Source of the DNA: Nematostella vectensis
Taxonomy: Eukaryota; Cnidaria; Anthozoa; Actiniaria; Edwardsiidae
Direction of reading: 5' to 3'
Assembly: GCF_932526225.1 (NCBI RefSeq)
Contig: NC_064037.1
Coordinates: 13,219,703 to 13,283,702 of the forward strand
DNA: 64,000 nt
The translations under genes were made by a program, and so were the position numbers. Numbering within the stretch: position 1 is the stretch's first letter; each line of letters starts with the position of its first letter. The notes beneath the pieces are model-generated. The model was not told the DNA's origin. It made no database searches and worked only from the letters and a program-made list of their open reading frames with translations. This document shows positions 1 through 10,000 of this stretch, piece by piece.

Positions 1-240
1 TAAAAAAGGCAGCAAATCATCTCTTTATACAAAGAAAACTGACAAATCGGCCTTCGGCCTCGGTCAGCATTTTCAAGACCTTGGGCACAGTATTTCATGA
101 TACAGACCTCCCAGCTGGTAAATAACATATATTTCTTGGAATATTGCCTTTTTTTAGGGCTCCACCCTGGTTCAAGCAAACTTACAAATGATGGAGAGGA
201 AGAGAGCAGCAGATCTGCCTTTTAACACTAGAATAGTGTC
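1..240. repeat. Non-coding stretch, probable dispersed repeat
   Basis: No exon of the neighbouring MUL1-like gene could be found here on the minus strand. Positions 47-67 hold a small GGCC-rich inverted motif (ggccttcggcctcgg), followed by sequence that looks like a dispersed repeat rather than coding DNA. The next MUL1 exon probably lies beyond the window start. Confidence 0.3.
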
Positions 241-278
241 GCTAGTACAAGTTAGCGTAAGTCCAGCTTGATACATAC

Positions 279-2322
279 CAAGTTCTGGAGGATTTGCTAT
301 ATTCACTCTTATGTTCCAAAATCTTCACTTCCTGAATAAGCCCTTTGACCCCTTGCTTATATGAGCTTTCAATCAAATCATCCCATTTCAGTGGATGTGC
401 TTCACCAGTAATCACGGCATATGGAATACATTTATCTTCCCTAGCTTGTAATGCTGTCAGTGCACTACTAATGTCTATGTTAGCTGCTCCCTGAAAATAA
501 ACATTATAGTTTTATAACTTCATGTCAAATCAGTAAGCAGAGTGTTGTTGGTGGTAATATGGTTGATTATAACATAACTGGTGATTAAGATAATAAAATC
601 AGGGTTTTAAAGTTATTTTATACTTATAGACTTCTATTCGCCAGACTTGAATGTGTTTTCAGGATATATATGAAATATATATTTGACAAGCAGATACTGC
701 TTGTGCCTTATACTAAACTTATCAACACAATGACAGTCTAAGTAATATGCATAATCAGCTTTGATTTATTGCAATGGAAACTATCACAAGCATCCAGATA
801 AGACATCCCCTCCCCCAAAGCGCAGTTCTGATTGGCCTAGAGGTTTCACCAACGTCTACAGTTGTACTGCTTTTCATTTTTCTCCTGTGACCACCAGTAG
901 CGTAGATGGAGATACAACCCTTCTATTCATGTGAAGTAAAACCAACACAAATGAGCTGCATAAAAAAGTTTTTGATTGCATACAATTGCAGCTAATTTCA
1001 CCATACGCATACCTGTCAACTCTCATGCATCAGGTGGAAGTTTCAAGATTTTGGACCTTTTCTCACGCTCTCCCAAGTGGAGAACCAAATCTTCCGTTTT
1101 CAGCCATTTTTATAGTTTCAAAAATAGAAAATCAACATTTTGCCTATTTTCTATCAGTAATGAAAAATAACATTTCCTTGTGTATGGGTAATTGTGTGCG
1201 AGAGCTTTCTAAACAGCAAACGTCTACTGAGTGCTGATTAGCTTGATGAAAGCAGGTAAGTCATTAAGCTGCTTTAGGTTGCGAGCCCCAAGTGAGGGTA
1301 TACCCCACCTCTTTCCCCCAAAAAAAACATTTTGTCAAGCCTTGAGAGGTATGCATATGATTGCACACAATCACACTCAATCGCAGGGTGAGTTTTTATA
1401 TAATCGTACACGATTGTGATTCTGAGCAATCTAGCCTTCAAAAACATTCAAACTCAGGACTGAGGGGCCATACACACTAACACAGATTGGTTTGGATCCA
1501 TTTACTTTTTGGTAAATTTCGGCCTTCTGTCCACACCAACACGCGTGCTGGATCCAGCGAATACGGGTACTTTTGAAAACGCTTTTGTAAGTGAATCAAA
1601 ATGAATCCGTATACTTGGGTCCATAGTGTGGATGGTTGAATTTGTATCAAAATGAAAACGATGGTGTCATATCATGTGCATCTGCTGCTTTGAGCATGAG
1701 CATGTCATAAAAATGACTTCACCTCGTACCTGTGTGAGAGGCTGGATCCAGGTGAACACGGTGCAAGAACGATAGTGTGGATGCAAATCAATTGATGCGT
1801 TTTCGGCGAAACGAATCCGGGTACTTTTGAATCCGTGTCAGTGTGGATGACCCCTTAGATTCATCATATAATCTGAATTTTTTTTTTTTGTTAAAATCGC
1901 ATCCGGTGATAGTCAACTTAAACAGCAGTCCACTGCTTTAACCACTCACCAGAAAGGACTAAATACCTAAGTACTGGGTGTTAAAGAAAATCGGATTTCT
2001 CATATTTTTAGCCTCGAAAATATTGAGATCCAATCACAAACTAAAACAGGATTACCTTTGTTTTATACTTCTGAAATCTATGGCGAATTAAGAATGCCCC
2101 GACCCGTTGTGCGATTAGTCTAAAGCTAGAGATATTCCAGAGTTCATGTTTGACAAGAACAGAATAACAGAGTTGGTTAATTCTTATAAACTGGTTTCAG
2201 AGAACTTCTAATCTTACCTCTACGGCGTGAAGCACGCTCGAACGATTCCTATAAACGGCATAACAGATAACTGACAAGGCAGCACTTCCAATCCCCCCGA
2301 CAATACAATACAGCTCTGTCAT
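279..2322 (-). CDS. MUL1: MUL1-like mitochondrial E3 ubiquitin ligase (5' two exons, partial)
   Basis: Two coding exons read on the minus strand: 2218-2322 (start codon at 2322-2320, 35 codons, donor GTAAGA) and 279-490 (acceptor TTTTCAG, donor GTATGT). They join in phase 0. Exon 1 encodes a short N-terminus with a hydrophobic stretch (CIVGGIGSAALSVICYAVY), fitting the first membrane segment of MUL1/MULAN. Exon 2 has the family signature KCIPYAVITGEAHPLK followed by GVKGLIQEVKILEHK, matching the start of the intermembrane-space GIDE (BAM) region of MUL1, an outer-membrane RING E3 involved in mitochondrial dynamics. The second membrane segment and the C-terminal RING finger are not in the window. 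Exon 2 ends inside a Trp codon (TG|G). The 1.7-kb intron carries a TIR element. The family call rests on protein-level similarity recalled from known MUL1 proteins. Confidence 0.8.
1465..1855. mobile_element. Short TIR element (MITE-like) in MUL1 intron 1
   Basis: The left end reads ggggccatacacactaacac. The right end, reverse-complemented, reads ggggtcatccacactgacac, continuing with a shared GATTC-like stretch. This gives inverted ends of about 25 bp around 390 bp of non-coding DNA with no ORF, so it is a non-autonomous element. I could not define a clean target duplication and leave the superfamily open. Confidence 0.6.
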
Positions 2323-2735
2323 GTTATCAGTCAATTCAAGCTTCGGTATCACGGAAGATTAAAGACAACAAGGAAGAAGCCAAAAACAGTGCAACACGAA
2401 AAAAAACATGGCGCCTTGTCCCCAGTCTTACCCGGTCACGTAGAAATTAGTACATTCGCTTACGTTTCCCTGAATTTACGAAGTGGTATTTATTCAAAGT
2501 TTTTTTTCTTTTTTAGAACATGTCTTCTTAGGTGTCCTAAATAATCGAACAACAAGAATTTTTAAATTTTCATTTAATTTTTAAATATTTTTACTTAGCT
2601 ACTATATATAAAAAATAAAATTTAAATCATTTAAATTATTTAATCAAATGAGCGGGATTTTCTAGTCTAGCTTTAGTCATGGACGTTTTCATGTCAAGCA
2701 GTGTTAGAAAAAAATGAGAAAAAAAAAATAGCCTT

Positions 2736-2842
2736 GCTCCTGGAGAGGATTGAACTCTCGACCTTCGCATTTCATGGCACCCACGGGGCCACGCCCACAC
2801 TGCCTATAAGTACGACGCGCTAACCGACTGTGCCACAGGAGC
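2736..2842 (-). tRNA. trnI-UAU: tRNA-Ile (anticodon UAU) with a 34-nt intron
   Basis: Read on the minus strand, the ends GCTCCTG and CAGGAGC pair as the 7-bp acceptor stem. The D-arm carries GCACAGTCGGTTAGCGC and the T-arm GAGAGTTCAATCCTCTC. The anticodon stem TCGTA/TGCGA closes the loop CTTATAA, giving anticodon UAU. After the base 3' of the anticodon there is a 34-nt insertion (2771-2804), the canonical position of tRNA introns; animal tRNA-Ile(UAU) genes are known to carry introns. Exon parts are 2805-2842 (38 nt) and 2736-2770 (35 nt). CCA is not encoded, as expected for a eukaryote. A short T-run to serve as an RNA polymerase III terminator is not obvious directly downstream. Confidence 0.93.
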
Positions 2843-3254
2843 TTGGCGTGGTGGAAAGGAGATGAAAATTGATAGTCATTCTATATAGGCTATACTCGAG
2901 CATCTCAGAGTGGTTTTATTTTAGATGGCAAATCTCTGTCGCGGCTTCTGAAGTAGTTATTTTATTTTCTTGCTCAATTAGCTATATTTAGTAATCAAAG
3001 ATATGCAAATATATCTCTAAAAAAAGCATATGGTCTGTTTGTAGTTTATGATTATTTTTATTGATGGTCGCAAGCTCCTCACGCTCGCATAAGTGAGGCT
3101 CTGAATACAGGGAAATCTTCCCAATCTTACTACTTTATTTTATAACAGAAAACAATTTCAACTTTATATGAAACGTCTAGGTGAGCTCTTTGTGGTTGCC
3201 CAAAAATACACTGATTTATTCTAGAAAAAAAACATGGGTTCTTCCAGTCGACCT

Positions 3255-3456
3255 GTGATACGGATGCTCGTCGTACTTTTAGCGGTCGAAATCGGGCCTC
3301 AGGTATTTTTTAGGGGGTATCCGAGAAAAAAATAAGCTTTCCTCTTAGAAATGGTATTTTTAAGGCTCCTGAGGAATTGTTTAGGGTAGCAATTTTTGGT
3401 CGTGCAGGTATTTTTTAGGGGTATTTTTCGAATTTTCCGACGAGCATCCCTATCAC
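3255..3456. mobile_element. 202-bp TIR element (GTGATAGGGATGCTCGTCG ends)
   Basis: The left end gtgatacggatgctcgtcg and the reverse complement of the right end, gtgatagggatgctcgtcg, match at 18 of 19 positions. The interior repeats the motif ggtattttttaggggtat in both halves, so much of the element is near-palindromic. There is no coding capacity, making it a MITE. Confidence 0.65.
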
Positions 3457-3634
3457 TTTTACCCTGAAGAACCCCCCCCCCCCCCCGGCTCCTATGCCTT
3501 CTTCGCCAAAATGTATTGCAGTAACTTACCACCCGTCCGCATTTTAAAAGGCTCTCTAAAATCTCATCAGTGGTCCCCAGTCAAGGATAAAAATATTTCA
3601 TGATGCAAAATTAATTTATAAGCAGACTTTGATA

Positions 3635-3954
3635 CAGGCCCATAGCCAGGGGGGGTTCGAGGGGTTCAGTTCCCCACACCCGGCTTAAAGGTCCGCTTAA
3701 AGCAAACAACAATAACGTTTGGCTGGAGATATACCGTGCACATCAATATGTCTTTAAAATAACTATAAAAATCTTTTTATAATAAATATCTTTATTATTA
3801 TCACTGTATGTTAAAAAAAATACCCTATTAATAACATTTTAAATACAAGATTGATTGCCTAATGTTATAAGGCGAGTAGAGGGGTATACCGGAAATTTGG
3901 TCCTCTGAAATCGAAAAACGAACCACCCCGCTCAAAATCCTGGCTACGGGCCTG
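3635..3954. mobile_element. 320-bp TIR element with 5-bp target duplication
   Basis: The left end CAGGCCCATAGCCAGG and the reverse complement of the right end, CAGGCCCGTAGCCAGG, differ at one base. Flanks TGATA (3630-3634) and TGATA (3955-3959) form a perfect 5-bp target-site duplication. There is no transposase ORF. Related ends occur at 17238 and 63788. Five-bp duplications fit a hAT-like subgroup better than the classical 8-bp hAT elements, but the superfamily is inferred. Confidence 0.75.
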
Positions 3955-5360
3955 TGATATCAAATAATTTACGACCTCAAGTCACTTCGGACATTGGACA
4001 AGGCCAGCGGTGCCCGCATTAAAATATGTCCTCACTTTCGACTGTGGAGCACAGCAGTAACTTGGCTTCACAGTGGACGTGTAAGTTGCCCAAAGTGTTT
4101 TAAAATTCCCTTCAACTTAAACTATATCAAAACAATTCCCTTGGTGGTTTGAGTTCCTAAATTCACGATTTACAAAATGCTTAGACTGCCGGCCATGGAA
4201 TGTTTGAAATACCTTTATCCGGCTGCCGGTCATATAGACGCGTTAGCTTGAGTGTGTTTTTGTAAGGATTGAAAATTTTATTAAAAGAAAATTGAGAGTC
4301 AAATTTCGCAAATTTTGGGATAAGTATTTTCGTATCTTTTGCTTCAAGTGAACTTGCAAGGATTGTGTGAACGACGAATCCAGTATAAAATTTACCATAA
4401 CTATCAACTAATCAGAAAGCAAGATTACAGGCAAGTGTTGTAGAAATGACCTTATATTTTTCAACGAAAATTCAAGTACAATCACAACCTTTTTACAGCT
4501 CTCCTGTGAATCTAGCTCACGTTAGCTCTAATAAATTTCGATTGACCCCAGAGGCTCCAGTTATCGGGGGTGTACTTTGCATGAAATAGAATGAATAGTT
4601 TCAACAGATAACATCCATGGTAAAGAGGTCCTTTATTTTTCAAGATCTTAAAAAAAAAAAAAAACATGACAAGAAAATAGTACGTTAGTCACAGTTACTA
4701 CAAAAGCCTTCTGGACTTTTGCATTTACTTGATAAAATAAGATGAGATTTAAAGTAAAATAGCATAAGCAAAATAATTGGCAGCGGAAGATAGCTAAAGA
4801 ATTATATAAGTTTATTTTTTATTGATATGATACTTAACTCAACAGCTATCTTTATTATTATTTTCCCCAAGTCTTTCTAGTCGGTAAACTTCATAAGGCA
4901 ATTTATTATATTTACATAATTTCTAAATAAATAAATTCGAAACAGCACTAGGCCCGTAATGCCAATTAATCACATCATTCTCAAAAATAATACGAAAGAG
5001 CTTTAAAAGTTTTTTAGTGTATACATTTCGTTCAATGGATTTATGAACGCGAGATTTCCCGAGAACACTATTAAAAAATTCAAGTTCGAGATTTTAAAAA
5101 ATATCGTCGTCATCATCATGTCATTTTCCCAAAGAATTATTTTAGAGAGAAAGCCGGGCGTGTGGTAGATCATAGTGAGAAGTGATATATTTTCAGGTGC
5201 GTAGCTGATTAACTGAACGGGGGAGCGCGCAAGCATAGATATATAAAATATCTAACATTGGCGACATTTTAATGAGTAAAGGACCACGTTTTGGAGGTCG
5301 CGGAGGCTACACATACCCGTGGTGCCTACAAATACCTAGCTAGGCGCCTAATTCTCAGTG

Positions 5361-5452
5361 TTTGAGTAATAAGTGATCAACATTTTAACCCTGAAGATTT
5401 AAATTTGTTTGAGTAATGAGATCAACATTTTAACCCTGAAGATTAAAATTTC
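5361..5452. repeat. 47-bp tandem duplication
   Basis: Two adjacent near-identical copies begin with tttgagtaat and contain gatcaacattttaaccctga. Non-coding, between the MUL1-like and TBC genes. No function seen. Confidence 0.7.
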
Positions 5453-6054
5453 CGGACATGCAGAGAAAAAAAAAACGAGATTCCAAGAATTTGGGATTCC
5501 AGGAGTGAAACAGTGAGTTTTCTTGGACCGTTTATTACCCCTCCGGATTTGTCTTTTGTGCAGACTTAATTGCAGGGCAAATTCATGACTGGCAGCTTTT
5601 TCCATCCCTACCTCCTCCCCAATGCCTCCCTGCCTAAAATTCCAGTATAAGGGCTTGCTAGGATCAGATCAGTTATTTAATATTGCAATGGTCTACCTGT
5701 TTTATCTATTCTATTCTATTCTATTTACAATCTATCTACCCGCCTACTTCTTGTTCCTCGTTGAAGCTCTAGGTTTGACAACCTGCGTAGTAAGCGTTCC
5801 CGTCGTGTTTGCAAGGAAAAAAATCCAGAGAAACTGAGGAAACCGGGGAGATGTTCGGCAAGTTCTCCCTTTTGTGCGGACAATAATTTTCGTCGAGCTT
5901 GCCGCTGTTTTTCTCACTGTGTTTTTCTCTGTTTTTCACTGGAAATACAAAGAGGACACACGCTGCGCAGTCGGTAGGTTTAGTCATCTTGTGATCTCAC
6001 TCCCTTCATCTGGACGCGGATCGCTTTTCTAGCTGTTGCTCGTGTTCCCTCCGC

Positions 6055-6488
6055 ATGTCTTTCTCTGATAACTTTATGGTGAGCGACTGGGAACGATAAT
6101 ATCATGTGAACATCTTGCTAGCAGACAACCCTCACAAGTTGTAAATGTGTGAAATATATCTTTTACATAAATAACGTCACTCAGCTTTCAAATACCCTAT
6201 ATCATAATACAGAACTGTTTCGTAGGCGTCGTTACACACTCTTCATTCAGTTTAACACCAACAACACCTACGAAACAATTCTGTGTTAAACTTTTGGTAT
6301 TTGAAAGCAGGGTAACTTCATATTAACACGCTCCTACAATGTAGAGCACATTTTTTTTGGGATAACCCGGCGATCCTTTAGTTTGAAAATATACTTATGT
6401 ATGACTTTTGCAGCAGCAACAACAACAGACTCAACTGCAGACACCTATTCCAAGAAATGTTGTCAGCGCAAACAGCGAATGCAAATGA
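6055..6488 (+). CDS. Possible 32-residue two-exon ORF (hypothetical)
   Basis: A tentative small gene. ATG at 6055 opens MSFSDNFM, which ends at a good donor (ATG|GTGAGC, after 6078). An acceptor TTTTGCAG at 6406-6413 leads in phase 0 into a Gln-rich exon (6414-6488) reading QQQQTQLQTPIPRNVV and stopping at TGA 6486-6488. I do not recognise the product. For: both splice signals are good and the phase agrees. Against: very short, low complexity, no family signature, and the intron is largely a foldback repeat. It may be a chance combination or the 5' end of something longer. Confidence 0.22.
6183..6312. mobile_element. Foldback (hairpin) element
   Basis: The left arm (6183-6233, ctttcaaatacc...gaactgtttcgtaggcg) is repeated in inverted orientation at 6258-6312 (ending ggtatttgaaag). 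The arms are about 50 bp with a short centre, a typical foldback MITE. It lies within the intron of the putative small ORF. Confidence 0.65.
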
Positions 6489-6694
6489 CACAGGAAACTA
6501 GATGGTGCTAACGGTACAAATTATTCATAAAAGGGAAAAAATAAACTTCAGCAATGCCAAAACCACACATATATGACCTTAAAAAATCATCATGCCTTTG
6601 TTTAATACTTTTTGTCGTGGGTAGAGATAGATTTAGACTCATGGTACCTTTTGGTCATGAAACCAAATGCTATTTTCAGTTTACACATCAGACA

Positions 6695-7000
6695 ACGCCT
6701 TTACTGTCAAACCCGCGACCCACGTTTTCAAAACACGATTTGTTTTGGTTTTCTGTTCCGTCAGTAAAACCATTCTGAGCCAATCAGAGTCTCGCTTTGT
6801 GCACTTCCCTGGCTATCCTCTGGACGAAAACCAGACAGTGTCATGACAGAAAACCAAGCAACTGCACTAGGCGAGAGATGGCAAGAATCTGATTGGCTTA
6901 GAACAATTTGACAGGCGGAACAGAAAATCCCAAAGGACAAAAACAAATCGATGTTTTGAGAATGCGGCGTCGCGATACAACGGATTCGACAGTAATGGTG
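6695..7000. mobile_element. MITE with about 130-bp inverted arms
   Basis: Sequence from 6695 (caacgcctttactgtcaaac) through the TTCTGTTCCG and CCAATCAGA motifs is found inverted from 7000 back to about 6880 (caccattactgtcgaatccg read on the minus strand). The arms are diverged but collinear. A partial relative, sharing the TTCTGTTCCGCC and TCGCGATA motifs and the same order, sits inside the larger element at 36112-37258. Confidence 0.7.
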
Positions 7001-7041
7001 AATTTGTCGTGTAGTTATCAAAAAGCAATTATCAATCTTAC

Positions 7042-10000
7042 CACAGGTATTAGCACATCCTCCTGCATTCCCTCAAGATGTCTAAGTCTTTCATTTGTCT
7101 CAAATAAACTGCATAAGTACAAAAAGCAACACAAATCATTCAACAGTAATTGTAAATCAAACCTTATCTAAAACTCTCAATCACCATCGCCTCCGATTCC
7201 CCACCCAGACCCCTGGACCACAATAATGTCCAAGCAAGGCCCGTGATAATACCACATATTTACAATTGGACAGGGCAGTAGAATGATATGATCAGATATT
7301 TGGTGTGAAGTTGAAGATAAAAAAAAAAATTTTCTTTGGCCAACGACTAATATTTTATTCCCACAATTTTTTAACATTAATTAACACTTACCCCTGACAC
7401 TTGCGAAGCTCCCGTGGTGAAAGCATAATTTTCATAATTGCTATTGTTGTCCTGAAAAGTACCTTTATACCTTTAAACCAAAGGTATATAAAGGAAAACA
7501 ATTGTGATCAGTCCTTTCCTTGGCATAAGTTATTCCCCAGCTGATTTATAGAATTTAATTATGTTGTTGACTTATATTGTTTTGTGCATACAGTGCTAGC
7601 AATGTTGGCAAAATGTGCAGCATTCTTGGGCTATCATGATGATTGTGCCCTATTGTACAGGTGTGTGAGGATAATGCAGGTTGATTATTAAAAAAGATAT
7701 TGAATGTATTACAACAAAAACCACCTTTGGGATGGCCCCCCTGCCTTTTGAATGGTGCCCCTGCCTTTTAAATGGTGCCCCCCTGCCTTTGGGATGGCCC
7801 CCCTGCCTTTTGAATGGTGCCCCTGCCTTTTAAATGGTGCCCCTGCCTTTTGAATGGTGTCCCTGCCTTTTGAATGGTGCCCCCTGCCTTTGGAATGGTG
7901 CCCCTGCCTTTTGAATGAGGCCCCTGCCTTTTGAATAGTGCCCCCCTGCCTTTTGAATGGTGCCCCTGCCTTTTGAATGGTGCCCCTGCCTTTTGAATGG
8001 TGCCCCCCTGCCTTTGGGGTGGTGCGCCCCTGCCTTTTGAATGGTGCCCCTGCCTTTGGGATGGTGCCCCCCTGCCTTTTGATTGGTGCCCCCCTGCCTT
8101 TGGGATGGTGCCCCCCTGCCTTTTGAATGGTGCCCCCCTGCCTTTTGAATGGTGCCCCTGCCTTTTGAATGGTGTCCCTGCCTTTTGAATGGTGTCCCTG
8201 CCTTTTGAATGGTGCCCCTGCTTTTGAATGGTGCCCCTGCCTTTGGAATGGTGCCCCTGCCTTTTGAATGAGGCCCCTGCCTTTTGAATAGTGCCCCCCT
8301 GCCTTTTGAATGGTGCCCCTGCCTTTTGAATGGTGCCCCTGCCTTTTGAATGGTGCCCCCCTGCCTTTGGGGTGGTGCGCCCCTGCCTTTTGAATGGTGC
8401 CCCTGCCTTTGGGATGGTGCCCCCCTGCCTTTTGATTGGTGCCCCCCTGCCTTTGGGATGGTGCCCCCCTGCCTTTTGAATGGTGCCCCCCTGCCTTTTG
8501 AATGGTGCCCCTGCCTTTTGAATGGTGTCCCTGCCTTTTGAATGGTGTCCCTGCCTTTTGAATGGTGCCCCTGCTTTTGAATGGTGCCCCTGCCTTTTGA
8601 ATGGTGCCCCTGCATTTTGAATGGTGCCCCTGCCTTTTGAATGGTGCCCCCCTGCCTTTGGGATGGTGTCCCTGCCTTTGGGATGGTGGCCCTAACCTTT
8701 AGGATGGCGGCTCTCTTCAAGAAACCTTATTTCAGTATAAAATTGATACATCCCAACAGCATTTTGCCACTGCTGATGTATAAGCTGCATCAGTTTGGAT
8801 GTTGACTCTGTTTGCACAAGGCTTTACACTAACCTTCACAGAAAAACATATCCCAAACACGAAGGACAGTGGCAAAAGGCAGATTCCTGTCAAAATAACC
8901 TCACATTAGGGGAAAATGTCGAGCAGCAAATAATTATCAAAGTAGAGAGCAAATAACGTCGGCAAGTACAGTCTCCTGATATAAAGCTACACATTGCACC
9001 TTGCTAATAGACACATGTACCACTCCGTCATATACATCAGAGGGTCTATATGATGCTGTTTCTGAAACAGAAAACAGAACGATGATAAAATCCAAAGAAA
9101 AACCAATTTATACACAAGAAGCCACCTGTGTGTAAAAAAGTCCAGGCTAATTATTAAAGACAAACAAAAATAAATCAATATATCTTTCAAAACTTAGTTG
9201 AGATGACATGACATTAAAATGTTCAGCAGTTTATATACAGTGCATGTTTGTTCAATGAAATGCCAAAAAAATAATAAAAACAGAGAAACAAGGCTGCTCC
9301 AAGCTTTAAATGTTACAACAGATGAAACATTTTGTTTGTATAGGTAATCATACAGTTTCAAGTTCAATTCGGGATTAATTTGAAAGAGTGAGTTTTTCAA
9401 AAAGTATCATAATTGCACGAGCTGTCTTAGGCGAGTGCAATTTGAGCTTTTTGAAAAACTTACAAGTGCAAATTTATTGAACGAGAAAACTGTATGATTG
9501 CTTATTAATGATATACATGTACAAATTAGGAAAGTCAAGTTTGAAACACGGTAAAACAGCGCACACTCTTGTCGTAACTGGCGTGATTCGTCAACAGCGC
9601 GTGAAAATTGAAAACTTTCGTATCAAAACCCTAACAATTTTTATTTTTTTCTCGCTTTTTCTGTCTATTGTTTGAATTGTTTTTATCAAAAAAAGGTTTT
9701 GAAAATTATGTAGAGTATTATACAGTATCTATCGTTTTAAAAATACTAATTTTCAAGGATTTTGACTTTTATGTAATTGCACTGGTATAACAACTTTCTG
9801 CACTGGTGTTACATAAAAATTGCACTGCTCTCAGCCAATCAGAATCAAGAAATTTGTGCAGGTATATTATTATTACAGTAATATGAAAACTTGGCTCAGC
9901 AATCTTCTTGTATAAAATGTTGTTTTTTGTATATACAAGACAAAACCTGATTTTAAAGGGCATTTTGCAATTTTTATTTCAAGAATTAATTTTAGAGGGA

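Noticed and set aside
7392-7451. 60-nt in-phase candidate exon ([17 protein letters not shown]) with good AG/GT borders
   Set aside because: It lies where a conserved TBC helix is expected but does not resemble it. Kept out of the gene model for lack of family support; it could be an alternative exon.
7830-8720. 296-codon Lys/Gly/Gln-rich minus ORF
   Set aside because: Repeat translation of the about 20-bp minisatellite within the TBC gene.
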